A stretch of 64,000 bases of DNA from Fimiplasma intestinipullorum. GTDB lineage: Bacteria; Bacillota_I; Bacilli_A; Erysipelotrichales; Coprobacillaceae. This document shows positions 8,230 to 16,921 of this stretch, piece after piece. Made by a program: the position numbers and the translations under genes. The stretch is taken from assembly GCA_018715065.1 (NCBI GenBank), contig DVMJ01000051.1, forward strand, positions 1 through 64,000. Direction: 5' to 3'. The notes below the pieces were generated by a model. The model ran no database searches, had not been told where the DNA came from, and worked only from the letters and a program-made list of their open reading frames with translations. The stretch's first letter is position 1, and every line of letters starts with the position of its first letter.

Positions 8230-8520
8230 ATGGAGGATTTGAATGAAAAGCTGAAGAAGCTTGCGCTCAAGACCATGTTTAGATTAAGTGATGAAGAAAT
8301 GCCGGCCATGCTTGAGGAATATGATGTCTTCATGCATCATGTTCAGGCGTTGGAGGCTATTGATACAAGTGATGTGGAACCGCTCTGTTTTCCTTATGAG
8401 ATAGAGACGACTTATTTACGAGAAGATGAACCAACCGATGTTGTGGATGTGAAGACGGTTCTAGCCAATGGACCGGACGTTGTTGAAGATCAAATTCGTG
8501 TACCAAAGGTGGTGGGATAA
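8230..8520 (+). CDS. gatC: Asp-tRNA(Asn)/Glu-tRNA(Gln) amidotransferase subunit C
   Basis: A 96-residue GatC, the clamp subunit that stabilises GatA-GatB. The LKKLALKTMFRLSDEEM start and the ETTYLREDEPTDVVD... ANGPDVVEDQIRVPKVV end are typical of the family. Three in-frame ATGs (8212, 8224, 8230) surround the ribosome site GGAGGA (8218-8223); only ATG 8230 is spaced correctly. gatA begins directly after the stop. Confidence 0.95.
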   Translation: MEDLNEKLKKLALKTMFRLSDEEMPAMLEEYDVFMHHVQALEAIDTSDVEPLCFPYEIETTYLREDEPTDVVDVKTVLANGPDVVEDQIRVPKVVG

Positions 8521-9972
8521 ATGGAAGCATATACGATTGAACAACTGCACCGGATGTTTAAGGAAGATCCGAGTCGAATCAAAACATATTATATGGATCT
8601 TTTTGATGAATTGACCACTCAGCAGCAAAGAACCAATGCATTAGTCAGAATGACTAGAGAAGAGGCTTTGGCTCAGTTGGACAAGCTTTCTTTTGATCCG
8701 GATGATCCGTTAAGCTGTATTCCAATGATCGTAAAGGACAATTTCTCAACCAAAGGAGTCGCAACGACGGCATCGAGTCGTATGCTGGAAAATTATGTTC
8801 CTTTCTATAATGCAACTGTCATCGACCGTTTATATGCCCATGGTGCAGTGATGGTCGGAAAATCCAGCATGGATGAGCTGGCCATGGGTGGAACGAACAA
8901 ATCTGCATTGACTGGACCTGTGCGTAATCCCTGGAATTTAAACTGCATTCCTGGCGGATCTTCAGGAGGGAGCGCAGCGCTGGTAGCGAGCGGGGCCGTT
9001 CCTTTCGCATTGGGGTCCGATACAGGAGATTCGATCCGTAAGCCGGCAGGTTTCTGCGGAGTGGTAGGATTTAAACCAACCTGGGGACGGATCTCCCGAT
9101 ATGGTGTCATTCCTTATGCCTCCAGCCTTGATCATGTGGGTGCTTTTACCCGTAGTGTGGCTGATATGGCCATTGTAATGGAGGCGATGGCAGGTCGTGA
9201 CGATCATGACATGACCTCAAGCAATCGTCCAGTCCCAGCCTATTACCAGGATCTGTCAGGGAATATTCAAGGGATGCACATTGCCGTTATTAAAAATATT
9301 TGTGACGAAGTCAAAAATCCAGATATGCTTGCAGCCATGCAAAAAGCGCTGGACGTCTTTAGGGCGAAGGGTGCTGTCGTAGATGAGGTCGAGATGGATC
9401 AGCAGCTGCTGTTAGCGGCTTTACCGGTTTATACGATCATTGCGAATTCCGAAGCGACGAGCAACCATTCCTGCCTGGATGGCATTAAATACGGCTTGCG
9501 AGTTGCAGGAGAGACAGCAGATGAAGTCATGATCAACAGCCGTACGGCCGGTTTCTCTGATTATATCAAGCGTCGTTTTGTCTTAGGTAATCTGGCATTA
9601 GCGACAGAAAATCAGGAAAGAATGTTCCGTAAGGCACAACGTGTCCGCCGCCTGATTGTCGAAGAACTGAATCGTATCTATGAAAACTATGATCTGATTG
9701 TGACACCAGTATCCGGCAACACCGCCACACCGTTGGAAGAGGCTACTTCAAATCGTTTATCCAATGAATATGTGATCCTTGAGAATAATATGGTGTTGGG
9801 TAACTTTGCTGGAACCCCATCATTATCCTTACCATTAAGCTTTACAGACGGCATGCCATTCAATATTCATCTCATGGGAAGAATTTTTGAGGAACAGACG
9901 GTACTGAATGCTGGTTATGCCTTAGAAGCTGAATTAGGTTTAAAAAATCAGTGTGCGAAAGGAGATCAATAA
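8521..9972 (+). CDS. gatA: Asp-tRNA(Asn)/Glu-tRNA(Gln) amidotransferase subunit A
   Basis: A 483-residue amidase-signature subunit that hydrolyses glutamine to deliver ammonia to GatB. The catalytic Lys-cisSer-Ser triad is K72, S147 and S171, with the spacing of S. aureus GatA (K79, S154, S178). The residue just before the nucleophile is Asp (D170, DTGDSIRKPAG) where most GatA proteins have Gly (DTGGSIRQPA). The surrounding CGVVGFKPTWGRISRYG is normal, so the enzyme is probably active. It has no separate ribosome site of note, starts immediately after the gatC stop, and its own stop overlaps the gatB start. Confidence 0.96.
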   Translation: MEAYTIEQLHRMFKEDPSRIKTYYMDLFDELTTQQQRTNALVRMTREEALAQLDKLSFDPDDPLSCIPMIVKDNFSTKGVATTASSRMLENYVPFYNATVIDRLYAHGAVMVGKSSMDELAMGGTNKSALTGPVRNPWNLNCIPGGSSGGSAALVASGAVPFALGSDTGDSIRKPAGFCGVVGFKPTWGRISRYGVIPYASSLDHVGAFTRSVADMAIVMEAMAGRDDHDMTSSNRPVPAYYQDLSGNIQGMHIAVIKNICDEVKNPDMLAAMQKALDVFRAKGAVVDEVEMDQQLLLAALPVYTIIANSEATSNHSCLDGIKYGLRVAGETADEVMINSRTAGFSDYIKRRFVLGNLALATENQERMFRKAQRVRRLIVEELNRIYENYDLIVTPVSGNTATPLEEATSNRLSNEYVILENNMVLGNFAGTPSLSLPLSFTDGMPFNIHLMGRIFEEQTVLNAGYALEAELGLKNQCAKGDQ

Positions 9973-11402
9973 TGGAATATGAAGCAGTCATTGGACTAGA
10001 GGTCCATTGTGAATTAAAGACAAAATCAAAGATGTTCTCTGCGGCACCGGTCAGCTTTGGGGAACCGTATAACACCCAAACCAATGCAATCGATCTGGGG
10101 TTTACCGGAACGATGCCTTGTCTGAATAAAAAAGGGGTCGAATTTGCGATTCGTGTTTGTCATGCCTTGCACATGACTATTGATGAGGTGCTGTGGTTCG
10201 ACCGTAAGAATTACTATTATTCCGATCTGCCAAAAGGCTTCCAGATTACGCAGGATCGTCGTCCAATCGGACGAGATGGTTATATCGACATTGAGGTCGA
10301 TGGCAAGACCAAACGTATTGAGATCGAACGTTTGCACATGGAAGAAGATACGGCTAAGCAGGTCCATTATTCCAATTTTACTTTATTGGACTACAACCGT
10401 GCCGGTATTCCTTTGATTGAGATCGTGACACGTCCAACACTGCGTTCCGGCAAAGAAGCGGCAGCATACCTGGAAAAACTGCGCAGCATCTTCCTTTATA
10501 CTGAGGTTTCCGATGCTAAGCTCGAAGAAGGGTCCATGCGCTGTGACGTGAATATCTCACTGCGTGAAAAAGGCACGACTGCTTTTGGTACTAAGACGGA
10601 GATCAAAAACCTGAACTCTATTTCCAATGTTCAGAAAGCTTTGGATTTTGAATTCCATCGTCAGGCAGAGATCCTGGAAAATGGCGGCAAGGTCATGCAG
10701 GAAACTCGCCGCTTCAATGAAGCGACAAAAGAGACGGTGCTGATGCGTGTCAAGGGTGATGCAGTCGATTACAAATATTATACAGAACCGAATATCTTAC
10801 CGATTCGTCTGGATCATCAGTGGATCGAAGATATCAAAAACAGCCTGCCGGAATTTGCGGATGAAAGAGAAAAAAGATATATTCAAACATATGCTTTGCC
10901 AGAAGCGGATGCCAAACAATTAGTCGCAACTAAGACGCTTTCGGATTATTATGAGACGGCTTTAAAGACCAGTCAGGAATATAAATTGATTGCTAACTGG
11001 TTATTAGTGGAGGTTCCGGCATACTTGAGCAAACACGGAGAGACATTCGAAAGTATGAAGATGCAGCCTGATCAGTTAGCTAAGATGGTCACATTGGTGA
11101 GCCAGGGAACGATTTCAGGGAAGCAGGCGAAGAAAGTGTTTGAAGAAATGATGAATACCGGAAAAGATCCAGATGTCATCGTCGAAGAAAAAGGAATGAA
11201 ACAGCTGTCTGATCCTGCAGCCATCAAAGCGATGATCGAAGATGTTCTGACGGCAAATCCTGGTCTTGTAGATGATTACCGCAATGGAAAGAGCCGTGCA
11301 GTTGGCTTCATTGTCGGCCAGGTCATGAAGGCCAGCAAAGGCCAGGCGAACCCAGCTTTGACCAATCAGCTGGTGGTAGAAGTTTTAAAAGCGAAAATGT
11401 AA
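9972..11402 (+). CDS. gatB: Asp-tRNA(Asn)/Glu-tRNA(Gln) amidotransferase subunit B
   Basis: A 476-residue GatB that activates the carboxylate of mischarged Glu- or Asp-tRNA and amidates it with ammonia channelled from GatA. The cradle domain opens with EAVIGLEVHCELKTKSKMF; YSDLPKGFQITQ, the HMEEDTAK metal/ATP region and GSMRCDVNISLR are present. The C-terminal YqeY-like helical domain runs over the last 150 residues to LVVEVLKAKM. Start ATG 9972 overlaps the gatA stop (TAATG) after AAAGGAGA. Presence of the full complex implies that Gln-tRNA, Asn-tRNA or both are made by the indirect route. Confidence 0.97.
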   Translation: MEYEAVIGLEVHCELKTKSKMFSAAPVSFGEPYNTQTNAIDLGFTGTMPCLNKKGVEFAIRVCHALHMTIDEVLWFDRKNYYYSDLPKGFQITQDRRPIGRDGYIDIEVDGKTKRIEIERLHMEEDTAKQVHYSNFTLLDYNRAGIPLIEIVTRPTLRSGKEAAAYLEKLRSIFLYTEVSDAKLEEGSMRCDVNISLREKGTTAFGTKTEIKNLNSISNVQKALDFEFHRQAEILENGGKVMQETRRFNEATKETVLMRVKGDAVDYKYYTEPNILPIRLDHQWIEDIKNSLPEFADEREKRYIQTYALPEADAKQLVATKTLSDYYETALKTSQEYKLIANWLLVEVPAYLSKHGETFESMKMQPDQLAKMVTLVSQGTISGKQAKKVFEEMMNTGKDPDVIVEEKGMKQLSDPAAIKAMIEDVLTANPGLVDDYRNGKSRAVGFIVGQVMKASKGQANPALTNQLVVEVLKAKM

Positions 11403-11464
11403 AGTGATCTGACTATACAAACTCGCCCAAATCTGATAGAATAGCGATAGGAGATGATCGATAA

Positions 11465-12274
11465 ATGCCAGAAAACTTCGAAAAAACAAGAGATTTTGAG
11501 TTAGATGAACTGGTACCTGACGGAGTCAGTAAGCCTAAAACCAAAACCACTAAAACCAATACGAGAAGTAATCAGACGTCCGCACCTAAAAAGCGGACGA
11601 ATACAGCTGCTTCAAATAAAACAGGCAAGAAAAAGAATGGCAAAGGTAAACGTAAATTTAAGCCTATCTATCTTGTTCCAATTACCTTTGTTGTGATCGT
11701 TCTGGTCATTGTGATCTGGTTATGGTCCTCGACGCGAGAGAATGGTCCGGTCTACGGGGGACGTTGTGATGGCCTGATTGAGTTTCAGGAGAGTGTGATG
11801 TCTTCTACCGCATCAGAGATGATAACGGCTGATGAGCGTATTACAGCCCTGACGATTGAGAAAGATTGTCGTCAGATCAAGATCAATATGACAGTTTCAG
11901 AAGCGACCTCAGCTGAAGATGCCGCAGGCATCGCTCAGACTGTTTTACAGACGCTCGACACGAATGCGGGTGTCAGTCATTCTAATAGCGAAAGTGCTTA
12001 TTCTGACCTGTTTGGCGTGCTGAATGCAGATACGGAAGATGAGGTCACACAGTATCATGTCGACTTTATCATTCAGGGAACGGGTGATTCTTTCCCAATC
12101 TTCGCCAGCAAGCATCCTAAGAGCGATACGATCCAATTCACTTACAATTCGCCTCGTGATCAGGAGGTCGTTGATGAAGTTTTACAACGTGCTGAAGAGG
12201 AAGCGAGTGGGTCTAGCAGTGAGGATACAACAACGAATGATACGACAACAGATGGGGAAAGTACATCTGAATAA
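11465..12274 (+). CDS. Membrane-anchored protein of unknown function
   Basis: A 269-residue protein I cannot assign. A basic, Thr/Lys/Asn-rich cytoplasmic tail (residues 1-65) leads into one membrane helix (about 69-88, YLVPITFVVIVLVIVIWLW). A roughly 150-residue outer domain follows, containing the cysteine pair in GGRCDGLIEF and EKDCRQIKI, which could form a disulfide. The last 30 residues are a Ser/Thr/Glu-rich tail. The topology (N-in, single span, low-complexity ends) suggests an envelope protein. It has its own terminator, and the preceding gene gatB has no clear one, so read-through is possible. Confidence 0.75.
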   Translation: MPENFEKTRDFELDELVPDGVSKPKTKTTKTNTRSNQTSAPKKRTNTAASNKTGKKKNGKGKRKFKPIYLVPITFVVIVLVIVIWLWSSTRENGPVYGGRCDGLIEFQESVMSSTASEMITADERITALTIEKDCRQIKINMTVSEATSAEDAAGIAQTVLQTLDTNAGVSHSNSESAYSDLFGVLNADTEDEVTQYHVDFIIQGTGDSFPIFASKHPKSDTIQFTYNSPRDQEVVDEVLQRAEEEASGSSSEDTTTNDTTTDGESTSE

Positions 12275-12297
12275 AAACGAGCGAAGCTCGTTTTTTT
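12275..12297 (+). terminator. Terminator after the membrane-anchored unknown
   Basis: Stem AAACGAGC (12275-12282) with GCTCGTTT (12286-12293), GAA loop, T run. Confidence 0.85.
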
Positions 12298-12312
12298 CTT
12301 AGGGAGGTTAAT

Positions 12313-13686
12313 ATGTACCAGAAAAATCAGTATTTTGAAGGATCCTGTGAAGATTATACATATGATGGCATGGGAATCGTGAAAGTGGACGGATTCACTT
12401 ATTTTGTGAAAGGGATGTTGGTGGGAGAACGTGGCCAGCTTAAAGTGATCAAACTGTTGAAACGATATGGAGCAGCCCGCTTGATCAGCCTGGATGTTGT
12501 TTCACCAGAACGCGTCGAACCCCCTTGCCCGGTTTATAAGTCTTGCGGTGGCTGCCAGCTACAGCACTTATCAAAAAAAGGGCAGCAGGCTTTAAAAACG
12601 AAACGTGTTGAGGATGTGCTGAAAAGGATTGGACATGTGACCTGTCCGATCCAACCGACAGTGATGATGGAACATCCATGGCATTATCGCAACAAAGTAC
12701 AATTGCCTTGTGGAATGAAGGATGGGCATTTGATCACAGGTTTTTATAAGCAGCATACCAATGAGATCGTCGCTAGTGATCATTGCTGGATACAGCATGA
12801 ACAGGGCAATCAGTTGGCTCAGTTTACACGTGAACTGTTGGATGAATATGGTGTTCAGGCTTATGATAAGCTCACTTATCAGGGGTGTTTGCGACATATC
12901 CTGGTCAAAAGTGCTCAGGCAACCGGGGAATTGATGCTGGTACTGATTACCAATGGATTGGCATTCAATCATCGTGAGGCGATCGTCAAACGCCTGACCG
13001 CGGCTTTCCCACAATTGAAAACGATTGTCCAAAATATCAACGAACGACATGATAATGTTATTTTAGGTGATCGTGAGATCGTGTGGTATGGCAATGGCTA
13101 TATTGAGGATGTAATGGGACATGTTCGCTTTCGCATCAGCAGTCGCTCGTTCTATCAGGTCAATCCGACAATGGCCTGGCAGATGTATCAGAAAGTCGTT
13201 GAACTGGCAGGGCTGGATGGGAATCAGGTGGTCATCGACGCCTATTGTGGCATCGGAACCATTTCTTTATTCCTGGCAAAATATGCAAAAAAAGTTTATG
13301 GTGTCGAAATTGTAGAGCAGGCGATCCTGGATGCGCGCGAAAATGCGCGCCTCAACCAGATTGAAAATGTTACCTTTCAGGTTGGAGATGCCGGTGCATT
13401 TATGGAAGAGATTGCCAAAAAGAATACAGCGATTGATGTTGTCGTCGTTGATCCGCCGCGTAAAGGCTTGAGTCAGATCTTTTTGGATTCTTTGCTTGCC
13501 TTGCGTCCTAAACGCGTCGTTTATGTTGCCTGTGATATTTCTACCATGGCTAGAGACATGGATTATTTGCAGCAACACGGCTATACCTGTACTTTTGCCC
13601 AGGGATATGACCAGTTTTATGCTACTTATCATATTGAATGTGTGGCTTTATTGATAGCCGGGGAGGATCAGGAAGATGAGAGATGA
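12313..13686 (+). CDS. rlmD: RlmD/RumA-type 23S rRNA (uracil-C5) methyltransferase
   Basis: A 457-residue TrmA/RumA-family SAM-dependent m5U methyltransferase. The N-terminal TRAM domain covers residues 1-60. Cluster cysteines appear in EPPCPVYKSCGGCQLQHL, consistent with a [4Fe-4S] site. The Rossmann SAM motif is VVIDAYCGIGTISLFLA, then VVVVDPPRKGL, and the catalytic cysteine lies in VYVACDISTMARDM. Firmicute enzymes of this type may modify one or both of U747 and U1939. ATG 12313 has AGGGAGG. Its end overlaps the next gene by 11 nt, tying it to the DUF5714-type gene. Confidence 0.92.
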   Translation: MYQKNQYFEGSCEDYTYDGMGIVKVDGFTYFVKGMLVGERGQLKVIKLLKRYGAARLISLDVVSPERVEPPCPVYKSCGGCQLQHLSKKGQQALKTKRVEDVLKRIGHVTCPIQPTVMMEHPWHYRNKVQLPCGMKDGHLITGFYKQHTNEIVASDHCWIQHEQGNQLAQFTRELLDEYGVQAYDKLTYQGCLRHILVKSAQATGELMLVLITNGLAFNHREAIVKRLTAAFPQLKTIVQNINERHDNVILGDREIVWYGNGYIEDVMGHVRFRISSRSFYQVNPTMAWQMYQKVVELAGLDGNQVVIDAYCGIGTISLFLAKYAKKVYGVEIVEQAILDARENARLNQIENVTFQVGDAGAFMEEIAKKNTAIDVVVVDPPRKGLSQIFLDSLLALRPKRVVYVACDISTMARDMDYLQQHGYTCTFAQGYDQFYATYHIECVALLIAGEDQEDER

Positions 13687-14371
13687 ATGTCTGATTTGTC
13701 ATGCCCCACTGGAATATCTTGAAAATGAAGAATTAATGGAATGTGCGTTATGTCATCGTCAGGAATATAGTCGTACACGATGTGTGAATGGACATTATGT
13801 TTGCAATGAATGTCATATGCAGGGACTGGATCAGGTGGTCGAAATCTGTTACCATCTTGATTCCAGCGATCCGCTTGAGATTTTAGAAGCCATGATGGCC
13901 TTGCCTCAAATACATATGCATGGTCCGGAGCATCATATTTTAGTGGGAGCTGCTTTATTAACGGCTTATTATCATGCCGGCGGGGATATTGATCTTCAAA
14001 CAGCGATTCCGGAGATATTTTCTAGAGGCAAGCAGGTTCCTGGCGGGGCATGTGGCTTTTGGGGCGCTTGCGGATCAGCCATCAGCACAGGGATGTTTAT
14101 CTCCATCATCACACATGCCACACCACTTTCTGAACGATCTTATCAGCAGGCCAATGCGATGACTTCGCATGCGCTGTCCGCGATTGCTAAGGTCGGTGGC
14201 CCACGCTGCTGTAAGCGAAATGCTTATCTATCTATTTTAACGGCTGTTCGTTATGTGAAGGAACATCTTGGTGTATATATGCAGGTGCATCCTGTTACTT
14301 GCAGGCGTCAGGCTCAAAATCATCAGTGCCTGTTAACACGCTGTCCTTTTTATCGGGAGGACGAGTCATGA
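13676..14371 (+). CDS. Cys-rich DUF5714-type protein
   Basis: A 231-residue protein with a Cys-rich N-terminus: C5/C8, C23/C26, C36 and C43/C46 form CxxC pairs that look like two zinc ribbons. The body has PGGACGFWGACGSAISTGMFISI, GGPRCCKRN, and a C-terminal cluster CRRQAQNHQCLLTRCPFY. This layout matches what I recall as DUF5714, which has no firm function and is found in anaerobes. The many conserved cysteines could equally hold a metal or Fe-S centre. It overlaps rlmD by 11 nt upstream and the UvrA-like gene by ATGA downstream, so all three are likely made together. Confidence 0.75.
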   Translation: MRDECLICHAPLEYLENEELMECALCHRQEYSRTRCVNGHYVCNECHMQGLDQVVEICYHLDSSDPLEILEAMMALPQIHMHGPEHHILVGAALLTAYYHAGGDIDLQTAIPEIFSRGKQVPGGACGFWGACGSAISTGMFISIITHATPLSERSYQQANAMTSHALSAIAKVGGPRCCKRNAYLSILTAVRYVKEHLGVYMQVHPVTCRRQAQNHQCLLTRCPFYREDES

Positions 14372-16833
14372 TCGATCACATGCGGATACGCGGCGCGCGT
14401 GTCCATAACTTGAAAAATGTCGACATTGATATTCCTTTACATCAAATTGTTGGTATTTCCGGTGTTTCTGGTTCCGGCAAATCCTCTTTGGCACTGGGTG
14501 TTTTATATGCCGAGGGATCACGCCGCTATCTGGAATCGCTGGCCACTTATACCCGTCGCCGCATGGCACAATCAGCGAAAGCCGACGTTGATGAAATTTG
14601 TTATATTCCGGCTGCTTTGGCTTTGCATCAACGACCTGGTGTTCCGGGAATTCGGAGTACTTTTGGAACAGGAACCGAATTATTGAATCATTTGCGTCTT
14701 ATATTTTCACGTCTGGCAAGCCATACCTGTCCTCACGGACATGTTTTAGAACCTAGTTTAGATGTGGCGAGTGGGAAGTCGTTGGTTTGTCCGGTTTGCG
14801 AGGCTGTTTTCGATCCTCCATCTGCTGAGGAGCTTGCCTTTAACAGCCAAGGCGCATGTCCTACTTGTGAGGGAACCGGTGTTGTTTGGACCGTAGATGA
14901 ATCTACGCTTGTGCCAGACGAGCGTTTAAGCATCGATGAAGGTGCGGTCGCCAGCTGGAACGCATTGATGTGGTCGTTAATGAAAGATGTTGCGCGCGAG
15001 ATGGGGGTACGCACAGATATTCCGTTTGCCTCTCTGACACCCGCAGAAAAAGAGATCGTGTATCATGGTCCGGCGCAGAAGAAACATATCTTTTATCATA
15101 ATCAACGTTCTGGCCAGACTTCTGAATTGGATTTTACCTATTATAATGCCGTCTATACGGTTGAAAATGCCCTGGCCAAGGTAAAGGACGAAAAAGGCAT
15201 GAAACGGTTGGAAAAGTTCATAAAGAAGGATATCTGTCCTGATTGCCATGGCTCGCGCTTAAACCAGCGTGCGCGTCAGCCTGTTGTCCATGGTCTTCAT
15301 CTGGATGAGGCTTGTGCACTGCCCTTAGATGAGCTTGTTGCCTGGGTCAAAGAGATCCCTGATACTCTACCGGAGCCGATGCGTCCCATGGCGCATACTT
15401 TAAAAGAAGCCTTTTTGGTGTTGGCGGAGCGGCTACTGGCCTTGGGATTAGGCTATTTAAGTCTGGATCGTCCAACCAGTACATTGTCGACAGGTGAGCG
15501 TCAGCGCATGGCCCTGGCACGAGCGGTCCGTCATCGTACGACCGGGGTCTTATATGTTTTAGATGAACCATCGATTGGTTTACATCCTTCTAATTTGAAG
15601 GGATTAGTTCAGGTCATGCGAGATCTGGTCGCTGATGGAAATTCGGTTGTTTTTGTTGATCATGATCCTCAGGTACTGCGCGAAGCGGACTGGCTGATTG
15701 AAATGGGGCCCGGAGCAGGGGTGAATGGTGGTCAGGTGATTGCTCAGGGCAGACCCGGTGAATTGATACAGCAGCCTGCTTCGTTGATTGCTCCGTTTTT
15801 ACACTCAGCACCGAAATTGAAGCCGTCCTATTCCGATCCGTTTGAGATTGGACAAATCAAATTACAGATTGCAGCGATCCATACAGTGAAGCCATTATGT
15901 GTTCGTTTTCCTAAAGGCAAGCTGACGGTGGTGACTGGTGTTTCCGGCTCGGGGAAGACCACGCTGGTTCTGGAGAGCTTGATACCGGGACTTGAAGCGC
16001 TGATCCATCATCAAAAACTTCCTGATCATGTTCTTGGACTCGAAGCCGATGGCATTCATCAGGTCAAATTAATTGATGCGACGCCTATCGGTGTCAATAT
16101 TCGTTCTACCGTGGCCACTTATGCCAATATTCATGATGATCTCCGTAGAGTGATGGCACGCACCGCCCAAGCCAGGGCGGCTGGTCTAAAAGCCGGAGAT
16201 TTTTCTTATAACACAGGCAAGTTACGCTGTCCTGTCTGTGATGGGACGGGAAGTATTAGTCTAGACATCCAGTTTTTACCGGATGTAGAGATCACCTGTC
16301 CTGATTGCCATGGGTCGCGCTATGCCAGTCAGGCTGAAGCGATTCATTATGAGAACAGGAAAGGTGAAAGCTATACATTACCGCAAATGATGCAGATGGA
16401 TGTACAGACGGCATTGGCAGCCCTGGGTGATTTGAAAACAGTGCATGCGCGCTTGCAAGTGCTGCAAGATCTTGGTTTGGGTTATTTGACCTTAGGTGAA
16501 CAGACGCCTGGGCTTTCAGGCGGTGAAGCACAACGCCTCAAATTAGCCAGTGAGATGGGGAAGGGACAGCAGGACACCGTCTTTGTATTTGATGAACCTA
16601 CCATTGGCCTGCATCCTTTAGATGTTCAGGTGCTTTTGCAGGTTTTTGACCATTTGATCGATCTGGGAGCGACCGTTATTGTGATCGAACATGATCTGGA
16701 TGTGATGGCACATGCAGATTATATGATCGATCTTGGACCGGGCGGGGGTCATCTGGGCGGTCAGATCGTCGCTGCGGGAACACCTTTAGAAATCAAACAG
16801 AATTCATTAAGCAAAACAGGGAAGTTCTTATAG
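14368..16833 (+). CDS. UvrA paralogue (UvrA-like ABC ATPase)
   Basis: An 821-residue UvrA-family protein, shorter than canonical UvrA (about 940). The first P-loop is GVSGSGKS (residues 32-39) and the second is GVSGSGKTTL. Zinc-finger CPxC pairs occur in CPVCEAVFD...CPTCEGTG, CPDCHGSR and CPVCDGTG...CPDCHGSR. The second ATPase has the classical LSGGEAQRLKLA and DEPTIGLHP; the first has LSTGERQRMALA instead of LSGGE. These traits fit the paralogous UvrA classes (for example DrrC-like proteins) rather than the excinuclease subunit, and no uvrB is nearby. Start ATG 14368 follows CGGGAGG at 7 nt and overlaps the previous stop. Confidence 0.88.
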   Translation: MIDHMRIRGARVHNLKNVDIDIPLHQIVGISGVSGSGKSSLALGVLYAEGSRRYLESLATYTRRRMAQSAKADVDEICYIPAALALHQRPGVPGIRSTFGTGTELLNHLRLIFSRLASHTCPHGHVLEPSLDVASGKSLVCPVCEAVFDPPSAEELAFNSQGACPTCEGTGVVWTVDESTLVPDERLSIDEGAVASWNALMWSLMKDVAREMGVRTDIPFASLTPAEKEIVYHGPAQKKHIFYHNQRSGQTSELDFTYYNAVYTVENALAKVKDEKGMKRLEKFIKKDICPDCHGSRLNQRARQPVVHGLHLDEACALPLDELVAWVKEIPDTLPEPMRPMAHTLKEAFLVLAERLLALGLGYLSLDRPTSTLSTGERQRMALARAVRHRTTGVLYVLDEPSIGLHPSNLKGLVQVMRDLVADGNSVVFVDHDPQVLREADWLIEMGPGAGVNGGQVIAQGRPGELIQQPASLIAPFLHSAPKLKPSYSDPFEIGQIKLQIAAIHTVKPLCVRFPKGKLTVVTGVSGSGKTTLVLESLIPGLEALIHHQKLPDHVLGLEADGIHQVKLIDATPIGVNIRSTVATYANIHDDLRRVMARTAQARAAGLKAGDFSYNTGKLRCPVCDGTGSISLDIQFLPDVEITCPDCHGSRYASQAEAIHYENRKGESYTLPQMMQMDVQTALAALGDLKTVHARLQVLQDLGLGYLTLGEQTPGLSGGEAQRLKLASEMGKGQQDTVFVFDEPTIGLHPLDVQVLLQVFDHLIDLGATVIVIEHDLDVMAHADYMIDLGPGGGHLGGQIVAAGTPLEIKQNSLSKTGKFL

Positions 16834-16858
16834 ACCATTCGAAAAGAATGGTTTTTTT
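16834..16858 (+). terminator. Terminator after the UvrA-like gene
   Basis: Stem ACCATTC (16834-16840) with GAATGGT (16846-16852), then T7. Confidence 0.8.
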
Positions 16859-16870
16859 CTGAAAAAGAAA

Positions 16871-16898
16871 GTGAAATAGATCATAAATGCGATATAAT
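16871..16898 (+). promoter_or_regulatory. SigA-type promoter before the HAD/uxuA pair
   Basis: GTGAAA (16871-16876), 16-nt spacer, TATAAT (16893-16898), 24 nt before the HAD start. Confidence 0.5.
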
Positions 16899-16921
16899 AG
16901 GGGCTATAGGGGGAAGCAATA

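Noticed and set aside
14092..14160. Cys-rich DUF5714 gene as part of a radical SAM enzyme
   Set aside because: No CxxxCxxC motif typical of radical SAM proteins and no such gene adjacent.
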